Source: Echinarachnius parma | Taxonomy: Eukaryota; Echinodermata; Echinoidea; Clypeasteroida; Echinarachniidae | Direction of reading: 5' to 3' | Assembly (NCBI GenBank): GCA_037951105.1 | Contig: JBAMJV010002089.1 | Span: forward strand, 46,577 to 110,576 | DNA: 64,000 bases | Shown here: one piece after another, positions 23,498 to 33,898 of the stretch | Layout: each line of letters begins with the position of its first letter | Position numbering within the stretch: position 1 is the stretch's first letter | Made by a program: the position numbers and the translations under genes | Notes under the pieces: generated by a model | What the model was told of the DNA's origin: nothing | The model's database searches: none | What the model saw: the letters and a program-made list of their open reading frames with translations, nothing else

Positions 23498-24473
23498 CTC
23501 TTAAAGGGATCTACAGAGCTGCCAACCATTCCGTTTTTGCAGTAATTGTTACGTTATTTTAGGGTCAAAGGGAGACGAATGCATTTACCCCTGCAATGAA
23601 CTGATAATTACATGTACAAATAAAAAGATAGCTGCCCATATTGCCCCCTGCAAAGGACGGATATTCACATGTAGAAATGGAATAAAGCTAGCTAATTTGC
23701 CCCCCACAATGAATGAACCCGACCATGAGAAGAAAATGAAAAAGAAGAGAAAAACCAGAAGCCAGGGAGGGTACAAATTATGAAAAGGTCCAGAAATGAT
23801 CCTTTCATCGTACAAATATCAATCACTAAATAACCAAAGGAGTTGATTTGTATAGATATAATGGCTATATTATCAATAGGCATATATGGTAGTGAATTGC
23901 TCGTGGATTCCATTATTTGAATGATTGCATGTAGATTAAATAAAGAGTTGCTCAAATGTCAAATATTAAAACTAGACAAGAAATTTATCACGTTGACAAA
24001 TTAGGTGATACGTATTACCCGACATTCATACTCATCAAGTTATCAGCAATATTAGTTTGATTTGTATCCAGAAAAATCAATTTACTACAAGAATTGCTTC
24101 AATCTAAAGCATACCATAGAATATGAGCCTAGAGCTATGATTCTGTATCTCTATGTAACGCGACAAACTTTATTCTTCACAATCATCAGCGATAATATTG
24201 TAATAATCTAAAAGCAAATGAAACTTGGAACATTCAACCTTTATTTTGTAAACTGTATTTTATGATCATCCCTGTGCTTTATTGTGCCATTATTGTGTTT
24301 CAAACAAATTCAATCTCATGAGCTGCTAACCTCAAAATATAACTGTCCAGTGGATTTGTCAGGCAAATAATATTGAGACTAGGTGGTCTGAGACAAGAAT
24401 CCAATGGCCCCAAACAAAAATTTACATTACAAAGTCTAATACATTTGGTCGTTCATACATGTATATCTGTACA
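23498..24473. other. No gene; fragment with GCTGCCAACCATTCCG
   Basis: The 23515 fragment resembles the end of the CCTGCCAAC element at 24474. Three loose copies of TGCCCCCTGCAA-like text lie at 23580-23710. No coding signal. Confidence 0.5.
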
Positions 24474-24867
24474 TACCTGCCAACCGTCCCGATTTTCTCG
24501 GGACAGTCCTGATTCTTAATCGGGATGTCCCAAATTGTTTTTAAAGTCTTATTTATCCAGGTTAGCCTCGTCAGTGCTCTTTTCTCCCAGAGGGACCTGC
24601 ATCTAATATTAATATTTATAACTCGGCCATTTTGTATACACTTCCACACTTAATTGTGTTAAAGTGTTAAATTCTATGACTCTGGTATATGTTTAGCCTC
24701 AAGTGGTCCTTGTGTGTTTTCAGGTGTGTAGGTAGTTTAAGTTCCTATGATTCTAGTATCATTTTAAGCCTACAATGGCCCTTCAAAGTGCCCTTTTTGT
24801 GTCAGGCGGCCCCCTGGACCCCCGGCCAAATTTGTCCCCATTTCCAGAATTGAAATGTTGGCAGGTA
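24474..24867. mobile_element. Miniature element with TACCTGCCAAC termini
   Basis: TACCTGCCAACCGTCCC left and GAAATGTTGGCAGGTA right are inverted. Interior contains TCCCGATTTTCTCGGGAC. A fragment of the same right end lies at 38330-38367. Confidence 0.72.
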
Positions 24868-24879
24868 TGCATATGGCGG

Positions 24880-25240
24880 GGATCGAAATAGGCACTGGCT
24901 TGCTAGCCTGGGGCAACCACAATTCTCTACTGCCAAATTTACCTTTACCTGACTGGGCTATCAAAATGAAAGTTGTTTCTTAGTTTAGGACTGCATGCAT
25001 AATTTTTGGTTCCGGCCATCCAAATGGAAAAAGTCTTGAATATATACGCCAGAAACAAAACAATAACAACAAGAATGTTTTACAACATTTTACAGATGAA
25101 CCATCATGCTTATATCTGAGTAAATTTACTATGACTGGGTCAGTCTTCCTAATATTTAAATAATAATTGATATCGGGCCACCAGACAAGGGAAATAAATT
25201 ATTTCAGTTGCCCGAACGGGCCAATGTGACTTGGTAAAGG
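24880..25240. repeat. CTTGCCC/CCCGAACGGGCC dispersed repeat
   Basis: GATCGAAATAGGCACTGGCTTG, CCTGACTGGGC and TTGCCCGAACGGGCCA mark the same family as 709-1044. Confidence 0.55.
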
Positions 25241-25467
25241 GATTTTACGTTTTTTCTTGTTTTTTTTCTCTTGATTTCTTTGTGCATCAAGACTTGATTG
25301 TAATATTGCACTGTATATAAGAACGGATAATCACAATTATTATTAGTATTGTTATTATTTTTGTATTATTTGTATTATTATAATTATTGTTGTTGTTGTT
25401 TTGTTTTTGTTGCTGTTGTTGTTGTCATTATCATTATTATTATTATTATCATTGTTGATTTCCCCAG

Positions 25468-25556
25468 TGAACTGCATTGACAGACATAGAGAATCTTGTC
25501 CCGACCGAGTGGCCTTGATCTGGGAGAAAGATGAACCGAACCAGGAGGAAAGGATC
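25468..25556 (+). pseudogene. Exon A head duplicate, copy 1
   Basis: Starts after an intact acceptor (gatttccccag) and carries the first 89 nt of exon A in the same frame without stop or frameshift. After AGGATC it runs into ATGTTTCTATTATT instead of the exon end and GTATGT donor. Differs from the functional copy in synonymous or mild changes (AGA for AAA in the seventh codon, TCT for TCG). Without a donor it cannot be an internal exon on its own. Confidence 0.85.
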
Positions 25557-25672
25557 ATGTTTCTATTATTTCTATTATTATAATTATTGTTGTTGTTATT
25601 GTTGTTGTTGTTTTGTTGTTGTTGCTGTTGTTGTCATTATCATTATTATTATCATCATTTTTGTTTTCCCAG

Positions 25673-25761
25673 TGAACTGCATTGACAGACATAAAGAATC
25701 GTGTCCCGACCGAGTGGCCTTGATCTGGGAGAAAGATGGACCGAACCAGGAGGAAAGGATC
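25673..25761 (+). pseudogene. Exon A head duplicate, copy 2
   Basis: Second copy, 205 bp after the first, with acceptor ttttcccag. Shares the AAA and TCG codons with the functional copy but has GAT GGA CCG where the others have GAT GAA CCG (Glu to Gly). Ends at AGGATC followed by the intronic ATGTTTCTATT joint. The frame is also open through the upstream microsatellite. Confidence 0.85.
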
Positions 25762-25883
25762 ATGTTTCTATTATTTCTATTATTATAATTATTGTTGTTG
25801 TGTTGTTGTTGTTGTGTTGTTGTTGTTGCTGTTGTTGTTGTCATTATCAATTTTATTATTATTATCATTGTTGATTTCCCCAG

Positions 25884-25972
25884 GGAACTGCATTGACAGA
25901 CATAGAGAATCTTGTCCCGACCGAGTGGCCTTGATCTGGGAGAAAGATGAACCGAACCAGGAGGAAAGGATC
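25884..25972 (+). pseudogene. Exon A head duplicate, copy 3
   Basis: Third copy, 211 bp after the second. Its acceptor is gatttccccag and the first exon base is changed (GGAACTG instead of TGAACTG), so Val becomes Gly. It shares acceptor wording and the AGA/TCT variants with copy 1, which suggests copies were duplicated in pairs. It ends in AGGATCCTGTTTTTATT with no donor. Confidence 0.85.
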
Positions 25973-26083
25973 CTGTTTTTATTATTTGTATTATTATAAT
26001 TATTGTTGTTGTTGTTGTTGTTGTTGTTGCTGTTGTCGTTGTCATTATCATCATTATTATCATTATCATTATTGTTTTCCCAG

Positions 26084-26172
26084 TGAACTGCACTGACAGA
26101 CATAAAGAATCTTGTCCCGACCGAGTGGCCTTGATCTGGGAGAAAGATGAACCGAACCAGGAGGAAAGGATC
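26084..26172 (+). pseudogene. Exon A head duplicate, copy 4
   Basis: Fourth copy, 200 bp after the third and 197 bp before the functional exon. Acceptor ttttcccag is intact. TGC ACT GAC replaces TGC ATT GAC (Ile to Thr). It ends at AGGATCATG and passes into ATT/TTG repeat without a donor. Confidence 0.85.
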
Positions 26173-26280
26173 ATGTTTTTATTATTTGTATTATTATAAG
26201 TATTGTTATTGTTTTGTTGTTGTGTTTTTGTTGTTGTTGTGTCATTATCATTATTATTATTATCATTATTGTTTCCCCAG

Positions 26281-26377
26281 TGAACTGCATTGACAGACAT
26301 AAAGAATCGTGTCCCGACCGGGTGGCCTTGATCTGGGAGAAAGATGAACCGAACCAGGAGGAAAGGATCACCTACCA
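26281..26377 (+). CDS. ACSS1: ACSS1-like exon A (functional copy, residues 1-32 of the recovered part)
   Basis: Encodes (V)NCIDRH...ALIWEKDEP...ERITY with a split Q codon at the end; this matches the ACSS family segment VNCLDQH...VALIWERDEP...RITY that precedes the adenylation core. The acceptor is gtttccccag ending at 26280 and the donor is CCTACCA|GTATGT at 26378. It enters in phase 1 (the first two bases TG complete a GTG codon) and leaves after two bases of a CAG codon. It is the fifth and only complete copy of a tandemly repeated exon head: the four copies upstream (from 25468, 25673, 25884, 26084) stop at GGATC and lack the last residues and the donor. The preceding exon, expected to end in a G, was not located. 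Confidence 0.93.
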
Positions 26378-26493
26378 GTATGTACAGTATACACTCTTTT
26401 CACTTTAATATATCAACCCTTTGTCAGTTTTTGCACTTGTCCATAAAGTTACTAGAAAAATAAGGATCAACATTATATGTGCATAGCCATCTT

Positions 26494-26844
26494 TAAGGCC
26501 TGGTCACACAGGACACGACTAGACCCACGAATGCAGTACGCATTGGTACGAATCTATGGCAAGCCGTTTTAACATTTATTCCCATTTCTTGATATCAAGA
26601 ATTGAATTATTGATATCAAGAATGCATTTCTTGATATCAAGAATTACCAATGCTTAACAACAGAAAAGTATTTCTGGATATCAAGAATGCATTTCTTGAT
26701 ATCAAGAATTTGATTTCTTGATATCAAGAATTGAATTCTTGATATCAAGAAATAGGAATAAATGTTAAAAACGGCTTGCCATAGATTTGTACCAATGCGT
26801 ACTGCATTTGTGGGTCTAGTCGTGTCCTGTGTGACCAGGCCTTT
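26494..26844. mobile_element. Inverted-repeat element with seven internal 16-bp palindromes
   Basis: Arms of about 90 bp: AAGGCCTGGTCACACAGGAC left, GTCCTGTGTGACCAGGCCTT right, running in to ATTGGTAC and AACGGCTTGCCATAGATT. Between them TTCTTGATATCAAGAA, a perfect palindrome, occurs five times and twice more with one mismatch (26580-26752). Confidence 0.9.
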
Positions 26845-26868
26845 ATGAGAAGGCTTTTTATTCTAACG

Positions 26869-27031
26869 TTAAAGGGATCCATTAATTTTTGTCAAATTCA
26901 ACCAAAGTCACTTTAGAGCCTTTGTTTGGCTTATGGTAACAGAAGAGTGAAATATTTTTTTTATTTTTAAAATGTCTCCCTAATAAAGGAGAACAATCTT
27001 TTGAAGTAACTGGATCACATTAACTTTAATA
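26869..27031 (+). mobile_element. TTAA element, family M2, short copy
   Basis: TTAA|AGGGATCCATTAATTTTTG with TTTGGCTTATGGTAACAGAAG inside and a decayed AACTGGATCACATTAAC at the far end. Confidence 0.55.
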
Positions 27032-27099
27032 TATACTAAAAGTATGGAAATAGATACAGAGATAGTATTAGAAATAGTTAAATTTGAATATTTGGCAGA

Positions 27100-27496
27100 T
27101 TAAAGGGACTTAGTATTAAACATTGTCCAAATCCTCAAAATCCAATTAGAATTCTAGCAGTTCCCTCATACCTTGTTGTATTCATATTAGCAATAAAAGC
27201 ATGGGACAGGTTTCGGTTTTTCAAATTTCCATTTTGTTAAAAAGATATTTACGATTTAAGTGTTCAGATGTTAAATTATCCACTGGATCGTCGAAATCGT
27301 GTATAAAGTGAGTGCAATGAGTTAGTGAATATCACTTTGCATTTTTGCTCATTACTCGGCCATATAACGTCCATTTAACTTGAAATTGTCACACAACACC
27401 TAGTGGACATATCAGATAACAACAATATACATTGTATCGACCACTCATCACTTTTTGCACATGTCAACAAAGTTAAGTACATTTAGATCCCTTTAA
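27100..27496 (-). mobile_element. TTAA element, family M1, reverse copy, 397 bp
   Basis: TTAA|AGGGACTTAGTA left, TACATTTAGATCCCT|TTAA right; interior is the reverse complement of 16126-16521 (CACTTTGCATTTTTGCTCATTACTCGG). Confidence 0.85.
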
Positions 27497-27725
27497 GACA
27501 GTATCCACTCTCCAGCCACAAAACAACACCTTTAATTGTTATTATGTAATGCTATAAACATTTTTGAACATTACATATTGTTTTGTTTTTTTTTATCTAC
27601 AAAGTGTATTCATCAATCTGCTTTTGAATGAAATACATGTATCAATTGTAAAAATAAAAAGCAACTTTTTAGAACAAAATAGCAGATTTATGTATATATT
27701 ATGTTTGCCTACTATAAATGTGCAG

Positions 27726-27872
27726 GCAACTGTATGAGATGACGAATCAGCTAGCCAACGTGCTTCGCCGGGAAGGGGTGAAACGAGGGGACAGGGTGGC
27801 CATCTACATGCCTGTGTCACCCATAGCAGTGGCGGCCATGCAGGCTTGTGCGCGAATTGGTGCTATTCACAG
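27726..27872 (+). CDS. ACSS1: ACSS1-like exon B (residues 33-82)
   Basis: Acceptor aaatgtgcag ends at 27725; donor is CACAG|GTATAT. The first base G completes the split CAG codon from exon A and the last two bases AG open a Ser codon finished by exon C. Encodes QLYEMTNQLANVLRREGV, then GDRVAIYMPVSP (residues 54-65) and ACARIGAIH, the N-terminal adenylate-forming core. GDRVAIYMP is highly conserved in acetyl-CoA synthetases, and the SPIAVAAM continuation resembles ACSS1 (SPLAVAAM) rather than ACSS2 (IPELVVAM). Confidence 0.95.
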
Positions 27873-28091
27873 GTATATTGGCTTGTCTGTTTGTATCATT
27901 GTATGATTATAATGGTTATTTTAACTGCTGTATTATTATATTGGTTATATATTAGTTGTGTTATTGTTTTGATTGATGCACGATGTAGTAGAATACCTTT
28001 GCAAAATAAACACCCAGGATGTTTTAAATCGAAATAACTAGGATAAATGCAATGTTCCATAAAAAGGAAAGTGTTCATAAAAACGACTTAC

Positions 28092-28760
28092 ATTCCAAAG
28101 TTCATATTATTATTTGTTTTGTTTCAATCTAACACATGTATACAAAAGAGTGAAATTTAAGGTTAAAAGAGGATGAAAAAACAACAATGTTCAACATAAT
28201 CATATCGTAAATAACTTATTATAAATGCTTGCGTCTCTGTATTTTTACATCATTGGAAAGGGCAAAGTCTCGTCTTTGATGAGAAACGATTCATATGTTC
28301 ATTCACCTTTTAGAACAGTCAGGAGCTAGAAAAATATCACACGAGATCAAAAGAATAACTGTGATTTCCGAAATTGTAGCTCTGTGATTGGCTCACAACT
28401 ACAGACAACTGTTGATGAGGTTACGGGCCCATAGCAACAGTAATTTGCACCTGACATTGCCCGTTTTGTCATTATGCATAAATGTGTAAAATCACTTTAA
28501 TTTTGGGACATCTTGTAATATTTTGCTAGCTCCTGACTGTTCTAAAAATGAATGAATATATGAATGGTGTAGAATCTGAGACCACAGTTTGCCCATTCCA
28601 ACTATGTAAAAATTACAGAGACGCAAGTGTTTTTAATATATCATTTTATAACGCAAATATGAATTAAATTATTGTTTTATTATCATATTTTTAATCTTAA
28701 ATTTCACCCTTTTATCTATGTCAGAATGAAACAAAACAAATAATGCCCTAAACTTTGGAA
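28092..28760. mobile_element. Fold-back element, arms of about 250 bp or more
   Basis: TTCCAAAGTTCATATTATTATTTG and TGCTTGCGTCTCTGTA on the left are inverted as ACAGAGACGCAAG and ATAATGCCCTAAACTTTGGAA on the right; GTCAGGAGCTAG and CTAGCTCCTGAC lie near the centre. No coding frame. Confidence 0.75.
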
Positions 28761-29625
28761 CAAAAGGAAAGGCGTTGTATCAACGCCGTTCTTTTCATGA
28801 AAAATTAATTTCTCGTAGTTTATGTGATTTAAGAAATAGCTGTTCCTGCTCATAACTTATTCATAGTCATGCATATTTGTTTTTAAATTGGAAGCCTTGT
28901 TGATGCTCTGCAATCTCACTGTTTACTTTCTGAATAGAGAGATTTTTGTAGCAATAATGATGTAAATGGTTTAATTAAATGTTGTCCTCTTAAATTCCAA
29001 TTAAAAAAAATCAATCTTTTCTTTCCAGGTGAACTGTTTTATAGATAATACAATTTGTTTTCGGTCAGTTCATGTTTTAATTCGCTTTATGAACAATTTG
29101 CTTCACTTTGTGTGATATCTCACACATGTTCTCAGTTGAATCTTATTCTTCAGGTTAGCATCAGGTTTTTATGGCTTCCAACCTGCCTGAGCATTAACCC
29201 ATCAAGGAGTCCTACACTTCAGCAAGAAGATACAAAGTTATATGAAGTATACAAGGAGAAAGAGCATCAATTTCTCTATTTTTAGAGCCCTACTTTGTTA
29301 CAACACCTGCTTTAGTTAATTTTTAACGATTGTTATTATTGCGTAGATCGCTATAATGTAGGAAAATCCTCAAATTGGCAACACATTGTGATATTTTAAA
29401 AACAGATTTCGGCGTTCAAATTGGCAATTTTGCTGCAAAGTCACTTCATAAATTGTGATTACTAAGTATTTTCCACCTATTTTTATTTCATTAAAGGGTA
29501 GACAAAAATGAGGAGTTGCCAATTTGTAGAGGAAAATAATGATAAATTTTGCCTTAAAATAGCTCTCGTCCTTGATGGGTTAAAAAAGGTTTTGGTAGTT
29601 AGAGCACCAGTCTAACTAGCAATCT
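28761..29625. other. Intron B-C, no supported feature
   Basis: Unique-looking AT-rich intron DNA. The 76-codon frame from 29055 has no splice or family support. Confidence 0.6.
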
Positions 29626-29830
29626 GGCCCCATATTCATGAATCCCTGCTAAGTGTGTTTGTGATGCAGTTTATTAAGCAACAAACAGTTTGTTTGGGGG
29701 GGTAAGCTCTAGGTATCATAGGTAACCCTAGTTAGCAACTAAAATATATTGTGTTTATTTCGTAGCCACGCCATCCAAAATGGACTTAGCAAGTAACTTA
29801 GCTAGCGGTCTTTCATAAATATGGGCCCTT
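29626..29830. mobile_element. Element with GGCCCATATTCATGAA-type termini
   Basis: GGCCCCATATTCATGAATCC left, CTTTCATAAATATGGGCCC right, imperfect inverted repeats. It lies about 50 bp upstream of exon C, close to its acceptor region. Confidence 0.65.
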
Positions 29831-29880
29831 CTTGTGTTCAATTTTCAGTTAAAATTACACTTGCACTTTCTTCTTCCCAG

Positions 29881-29933
29881 TGTGGTTTTTGCAGGGTTTA
29901 GCGCAGAAGCTCTGGCTAGCAGGATAAATGATG
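29881..29933 (+). CDS. ACSS1: ACSS1-like exon C (53-nt micro-sized exon, residues 82-100)
   Basis: Acceptor ttcttcccag ends at 29880; donor is GATG|GTGAGT. T completes the Ser codon from exon B and the final G opens an Ala codon completed by CC in exon D. Encodes VVFAGFSAEALASRIND, which matches the family segment VIFAGFSAESLAGRINDA. Short but unambiguous in wording and phase. Confidence 0.94.
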
Positions 29934-30004
29934 GTGAGTTCCTCTGCCCACCTAATATTTCTCATTTAAGGCGAATGAACAGTTTTGGGAAATCCTCAAA
30001 AGTA

Positions 30005-30190
30005 CAAAAAGTTATACAAGCCTCCACACTTAACATTTATTTTGCTCTACTGACCCGTTCGGGCAGGTAAAAATCATAAATTTTCAAATTTTACTCGCCC
30101 AGACAGAAAATATACTTGCCAATTTACTTCTAGATGAGATTCACACATAAAAGACTTTCACTTTTCCCTCGTAACTGACGATCGGGCGAC
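30005..30190. repeat. CTTGCCC dispersed repeat
   Basis: TGACCCGTTCGGGCAGGTAAAA, ACTCGCCCAGAC and CTTGCCAATT text, as at 55-435. Confidence 0.5.
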
Positions 30191-30434
30191 CAGACTATGC
30201 CAATGCTATTCACACGTACGTTTGGAGACAATAGAATCCCGGGCTATTCGTTCGCTCTAGATTAGTCGCGTACATTCAGACCCATGAACGCATGCTTTAG
30301 AATGGTGCTGCATTTTCCAATTATATATTTTTTTTCTGGAAACATATTTTTATGAACTTGTTGATGGAATGAAATACTAAAGATGTTACCTTTCATTTAT
30401 AAGAATATTATTTTTAGGTGGTGGTACCCTTTAA
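30191..30434 (-). mobile_element. TTAA element, family M3, truncated reverse copy
   Basis: Ends GGTGGTGGTACCCT|TTAA; interior CATGCTTTAGAATGGTG and AATAGAATCCCGGG match M3. The distal end is missing. Confidence 0.75.
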
Positions 30435-31643
30435 GAAAAGCATGCAGAAAGCTCCTGCGCAGTGATCAAACCATGTACATGTATAGCGTCAATAACTTAG
30501 CATGCCGAGGCGGGTGCACAGAGTGTGGAAATTTGGTGCATTAATTTTGATAACAATAATAATAATAATAAAAGTAATTATAATAATAACAATAATAATG
30601 ATAATAAGTAAAACAATGGAAGCCAATTTGACCCTTTTGTAATGTAAATATGTTGCTGTGTTTAGTATGTTTTTTCCCTCTCCTTTTGTTTAATAGTGTG
30701 TACTTTGTGTACTTTGTGTAGCTGCCTTCATCCTGTAAGGAATCCCTCTTTTATTGTTTGTTTTTTGGGAAAGTAGTGAATTAAAGTTGAAACTAATCGA
30801 ATTGAATACAATAATAGAATAAAATCAGCATGTATAACATGAGAAAGTCAAGATTAATCTGATTTCACGGTACAGGAAGCCTTTCTTTTAGCTCTTGTAT
30901 ACAACATTTATTCAATTGCTTAGTTTACACACCTCTGTTTACTAAAGAATCAAAGGAGATATGCCTGAGATGTGCCTCACCCCAAAAATATGCCCATTCA
31001 ATCATGAGAAATATTTGTTTGTATGGATTTCTTTATTAAAAATTAATTTCCATGTGAAGGCTTTTGCTTGTATTGTTAAACAAGGAAAGTGCATTTCATA
31101 ATGCATTTGATTACTACTCATTGTAGTTGTTGTTGTTTAAATTTGTTGAAATGAATCACTGTGTGGTAGGACACAGCGCTTTTGAGAGGTAATTTTGCTA
31201 AAACTTTATATTTAATAAGATGAAATAACTCCTTCATGTGATAACCACATAATGTAACCAACTTTATTAAACCTATCAAAAATGTGAAAATATAATAAGA
31301 ATATTAAAGCCAACCAATATCCCTTTCAAAATTGTTTGTTCGTTTCTCTCTATTAATAACGTCAAACCATTAAAGGTTTATGCATTAGTGGACCACATCG
31401 CCACTTTCCGCTTGTTCATACAATTCATCCAGTGAAATCTACCGGTATTTAAATAAACAATAACAATTAATTGCGCACCCTGCAGGGCTGTTTACACAAA
31501 GGAGAACATAAATGCATGGGCAATTCCATGTTACATGACATGACCGCATGATATTGCAGGATTTTGTTTCTTTCCTATAGTTTGTCTTAAACCGCAGAAA
31601 TGCTCTATTAACTACCTTCACCTCTTCCACTTTGACAGACATA
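30435..31643. other. Intron C-D, no supported feature
   Basis: AT-rich intron DNA with an (AAT)n run at 30545-30610. GGGCAATTCCATG at 31519 resembles the start of the 51707 and 18427 elements but stands alone. Confidence 0.55.
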
Positions 31644-31882
31644 TTGGCCCGTATTCACAAAGGAGGTTTGTACAAACCCCGGTTCAAACTGCGGTTTACA
31701 TCTATGGAATGCTAATTGTAAACTGATGGAGAGAGAATGTAAATTCCTTACTTGTTAACAATGTTGATGGTACACATTCTCTCTCCATTAGTTGACAATT
31801 GGCATTCCATAGATGTAAACCGCGGTTTGAACCGGGGTTTGAACCGGGGTTTGTACAAACCTCCTTTGTGAATACGGGCCAA
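31644..31882. mobile_element. 239-bp near-perfect fold-back element
   Basis: TTGGCCCGTATTCACAAAGG to CCTTTGTGAATACGGGCCAA. Arms of about 110 bp pair almost throughout; GAACCGGGGTTT is repeated twice in the right arm. No coding capacity. Confidence 0.9.
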
Positions 31883-32151
31883 AGTCATTAATTACTTTTC
31901 CGGTTGTCTGAATGTTTTGTTGTTTTTATATTACATTTGCAATAAATGCCACCTAATGGGGGCGTTAAAAAAAAAGAGAGATTAGATTTTGAACATTTCT
32001 TTGAAGAGGAATTCCACCCTAGAAATATATTTGCTTGGAAAACTAACCCCCAAAGGAAAAAAGGCAAACTTATATTGACCTTTCAGTGAGTGGCCTACTT
32101 TTAGTTTAGAAAGAGAGGAATCATGAGTGAAAATCTGAACAAAAACAGTTC

Positions 32152-32589
32152 TTAAAGTGATCCATTTACTTTGTACAATAGACCACTTCTGTTATGTATG
32201 CAAATAATATGCATATGACGTAAGTTTGCCGGAGCTTGCCGGACCTAGTTACTATTGTTAAGCTTGCCAACATTTCCCACTTCTCTACTTGTACGTTTTT
32301 GTTTGGCTTTTGGTATTAACAGAAGAGTGAAATGGGTTCTGTTTTGTCAAATGTCTCCATATAATCATGGATATATTTAAGATTGAGTTTGAGAGCATCT
32401 ATAGACGGTTTCCAACCGTAAGTCAAGAGTATCTGAATACGGACGGATACACAATCGTCCATAGTATCCAAATTTGGATACCTCAGTCGAACGATCAGGA
32501 TGAAATCAGACATTGATTTTCTCTGTTTTCACTAGGTAAACTTTATTCTTTTTCTATTAAATTCTTACAAATAATTTTCAAGAATCTTA
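32152..32589 (+). mobile_element. TTAA element, family M2
   Basis: TTAA|AGTGATCCATTTACTTTG, with AACAGAAGAGTGAAATGG and TATCTGAATACGGACGGAT related in inverse to 12740-12840. The right end runs into the M3 copy and is not resolved. Confidence 0.6.
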
Positions 32590-32971
32590 CAATGAAGGTG
32601 AGACCACCAGGCAAAAAACAACACATACATGTGATTATATGTTTTGGTACTGTTTTGTGATATCATATTGATGCCTAACAATTTCTAACACTTTCAGCAA
32701 AGGGTTGTGTAATTCATAAACAATGCAATTAATTACCACCACATACAGAACCATTATGGCCTCATGGTTCCGTACGCGCCAAACATCTGGGAGTGTGCCA
32801 TTTCTATTCACGCGTATGTGTGGAGACAATAGATTCACTGACGATGCGTTCCTCCTAGACCAAAGGTAGTCTTCGTATGCAGACCCATGAACACATGTTG
32901 TAGTATCGTGATGTGTTTTACAATTATATAATTTTTCTTTTATATTATTTTTGGATGGTGGTACCCTTTAA
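32590..32971 (-). mobile_element. TTAA element, family M3, reverse copy
   Basis: GTGAGACCACCAGGCAAA left (decayed terminus) and GGATGGTGGTACCCT|TTAA right; interior ATATGTTTTGGTACTGTTTTG matches M3 reversed. Confidence 0.75.
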
Positions 32972-33004
32972 ATGACAATTTGAACATACGTGTATAAAGC
33001 AATT

Positions 33005-33290
33005 TTATAATAATTATGAACATTTATATAGCGCAGCTACTATAAATATATGTACTCTACTGCACTTTACATTATTATTATTACCCATGGTCAATCAGGT
33101 ACATTTCAAACCCACACAATAATATTACGTACTTTCTCAACTCCCCGGGGAGCATACTAGCCATGCTGCCAATTATGGCGCAAAGGCTAATGAACACCGG
33201 ACCATGGTACCCATTTATACATCTGGGTAGAGAGCAGCAATTGTGGATTAATTGTCTTGCTGAAGGACAAACTTAGCTAGAACATGGTAA
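33005..33290 (+). repeat. Dispersed repeat, TTTATATAGCGC...GAGAGCAGCAATTG
   Basis: Most complete copy of this family: TTATATAGCGCAGC, GGTCAATCAGGTACATTTC, CTCCCCGGGGAGCATACTAGCC, CATCTGGGTAGAGAGCAGCAA and GTCTTGCTGAAGGAC. Other parts at 490-665 and 40750-41775. Confidence 0.65.
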
Positions 33291-33768
33291 AATATTTGTC
33301 ACATCAATATGCACTCATACTTTTGTGCAAACAAGCAACAACAAAAATTGTTTTTAGCTATAATTTTATTCAAATGAGAATATCGACAAAACTTAACTGA
33401 CTTGCTCGCTTGAATGATGTCATAATTGGCGGCAATTTTGAAAGGATTACTCATTTCTACATTTCTCATTTCTATTAGGCAAAAAATCTTTTTTGTTTCT
33501 TGTCTGATTCTGATCAATTTTTCACTGGTTATACACACCATTCTCCTTTATTCTGTTGGACAATATTTCAACCTGTGGGTCAAACTTAATACTAAGTTGG
33601 ACCTAAGAATTATGGAGAGCCATTAGTTTCTTCTTTTTTTTTATTGTGAAAACACTTTTTGATAAAAAAAAAACAGTAATATTTATTATTTAGGAGCCTC
33701 AAATGTATTGATATAAATTTTTCAAACATATAGAGAAACTGACCAGAAATATATTGTGATTAAAAGAA

Positions 33769-33898
33769 GGCAAAGAAAATGGGATTCCAACGGGATTCGA
33801 ACCCGAGACCTCCGGATTGCTAGACCGGTGCTCTTCCGACTGAGCTATAGAAAACCCTAGACGGTGCTCGTCCCAGAAACCCCTTAATTCTCTTTGCC
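33769..33898 (-). mobile_element. tRNA-like sequence inside short inverted ends (130 bp)
   Basis: On the minus strand, TAGCTCAGTCGGAAGAGCA (A-box region) and GGGTTCGAATCCC (B-box and T-arm) flank an anticodon-like loop CTAGCAA with AGC in the anticodon position (Ala). The acceptor arms do not pair properly, so it is not a working tRNA. It is bounded by GGCAAAGAAAAT and ATTCTCTTTGCC, an 11-of-12 inverted match. Confidence 0.75.

Larger units (their letters stand above)
25333..26280 (+). repeat. ~200-bp tandem array: (ATT)n-(TTG)n microsatellite + 3' splice site + exon head
   Basis: Each unit has the order TATTATTATAATTATTG, a variable TTG tract, TCATTATCATT, a T-rich tract with CCCAG, then 89 bp of exon A. 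Unit starts are 205, 211, 200 and 197 bp apart. Length variation lies in the microsatellite, not in the exon part. Copies 1 and 3 share one acceptor wording and copies 2 and 4 another, about 411-416 bp apart, consistent with duplication of a dimer. Confidence 0.92.

Noticed and set aside
1..25332. Search for the preceding ACSS1 exon (segment like WF-GG-LNVS)
   Set aside because: No matching coding stretch with a G-ending phase-1 donor was seen on the + strand; it is probably upstream of the window, but a weak exon could have been missed by eye.
25596..26300. 234-codon minus-strand frame across the exon A array
   Set aside because: It is the shadow of the ATT/TTG microsatellite (N/T-rich) and the reverse of exon A; the + strand reading is the conserved one.
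33781..33856. Functional tRNA-Ala(AGC)
   Set aside because: Acceptor and T-stem pairing fail at several positions and the copy is embedded in short inverted ends, so it is called tRNA-like repeat only.
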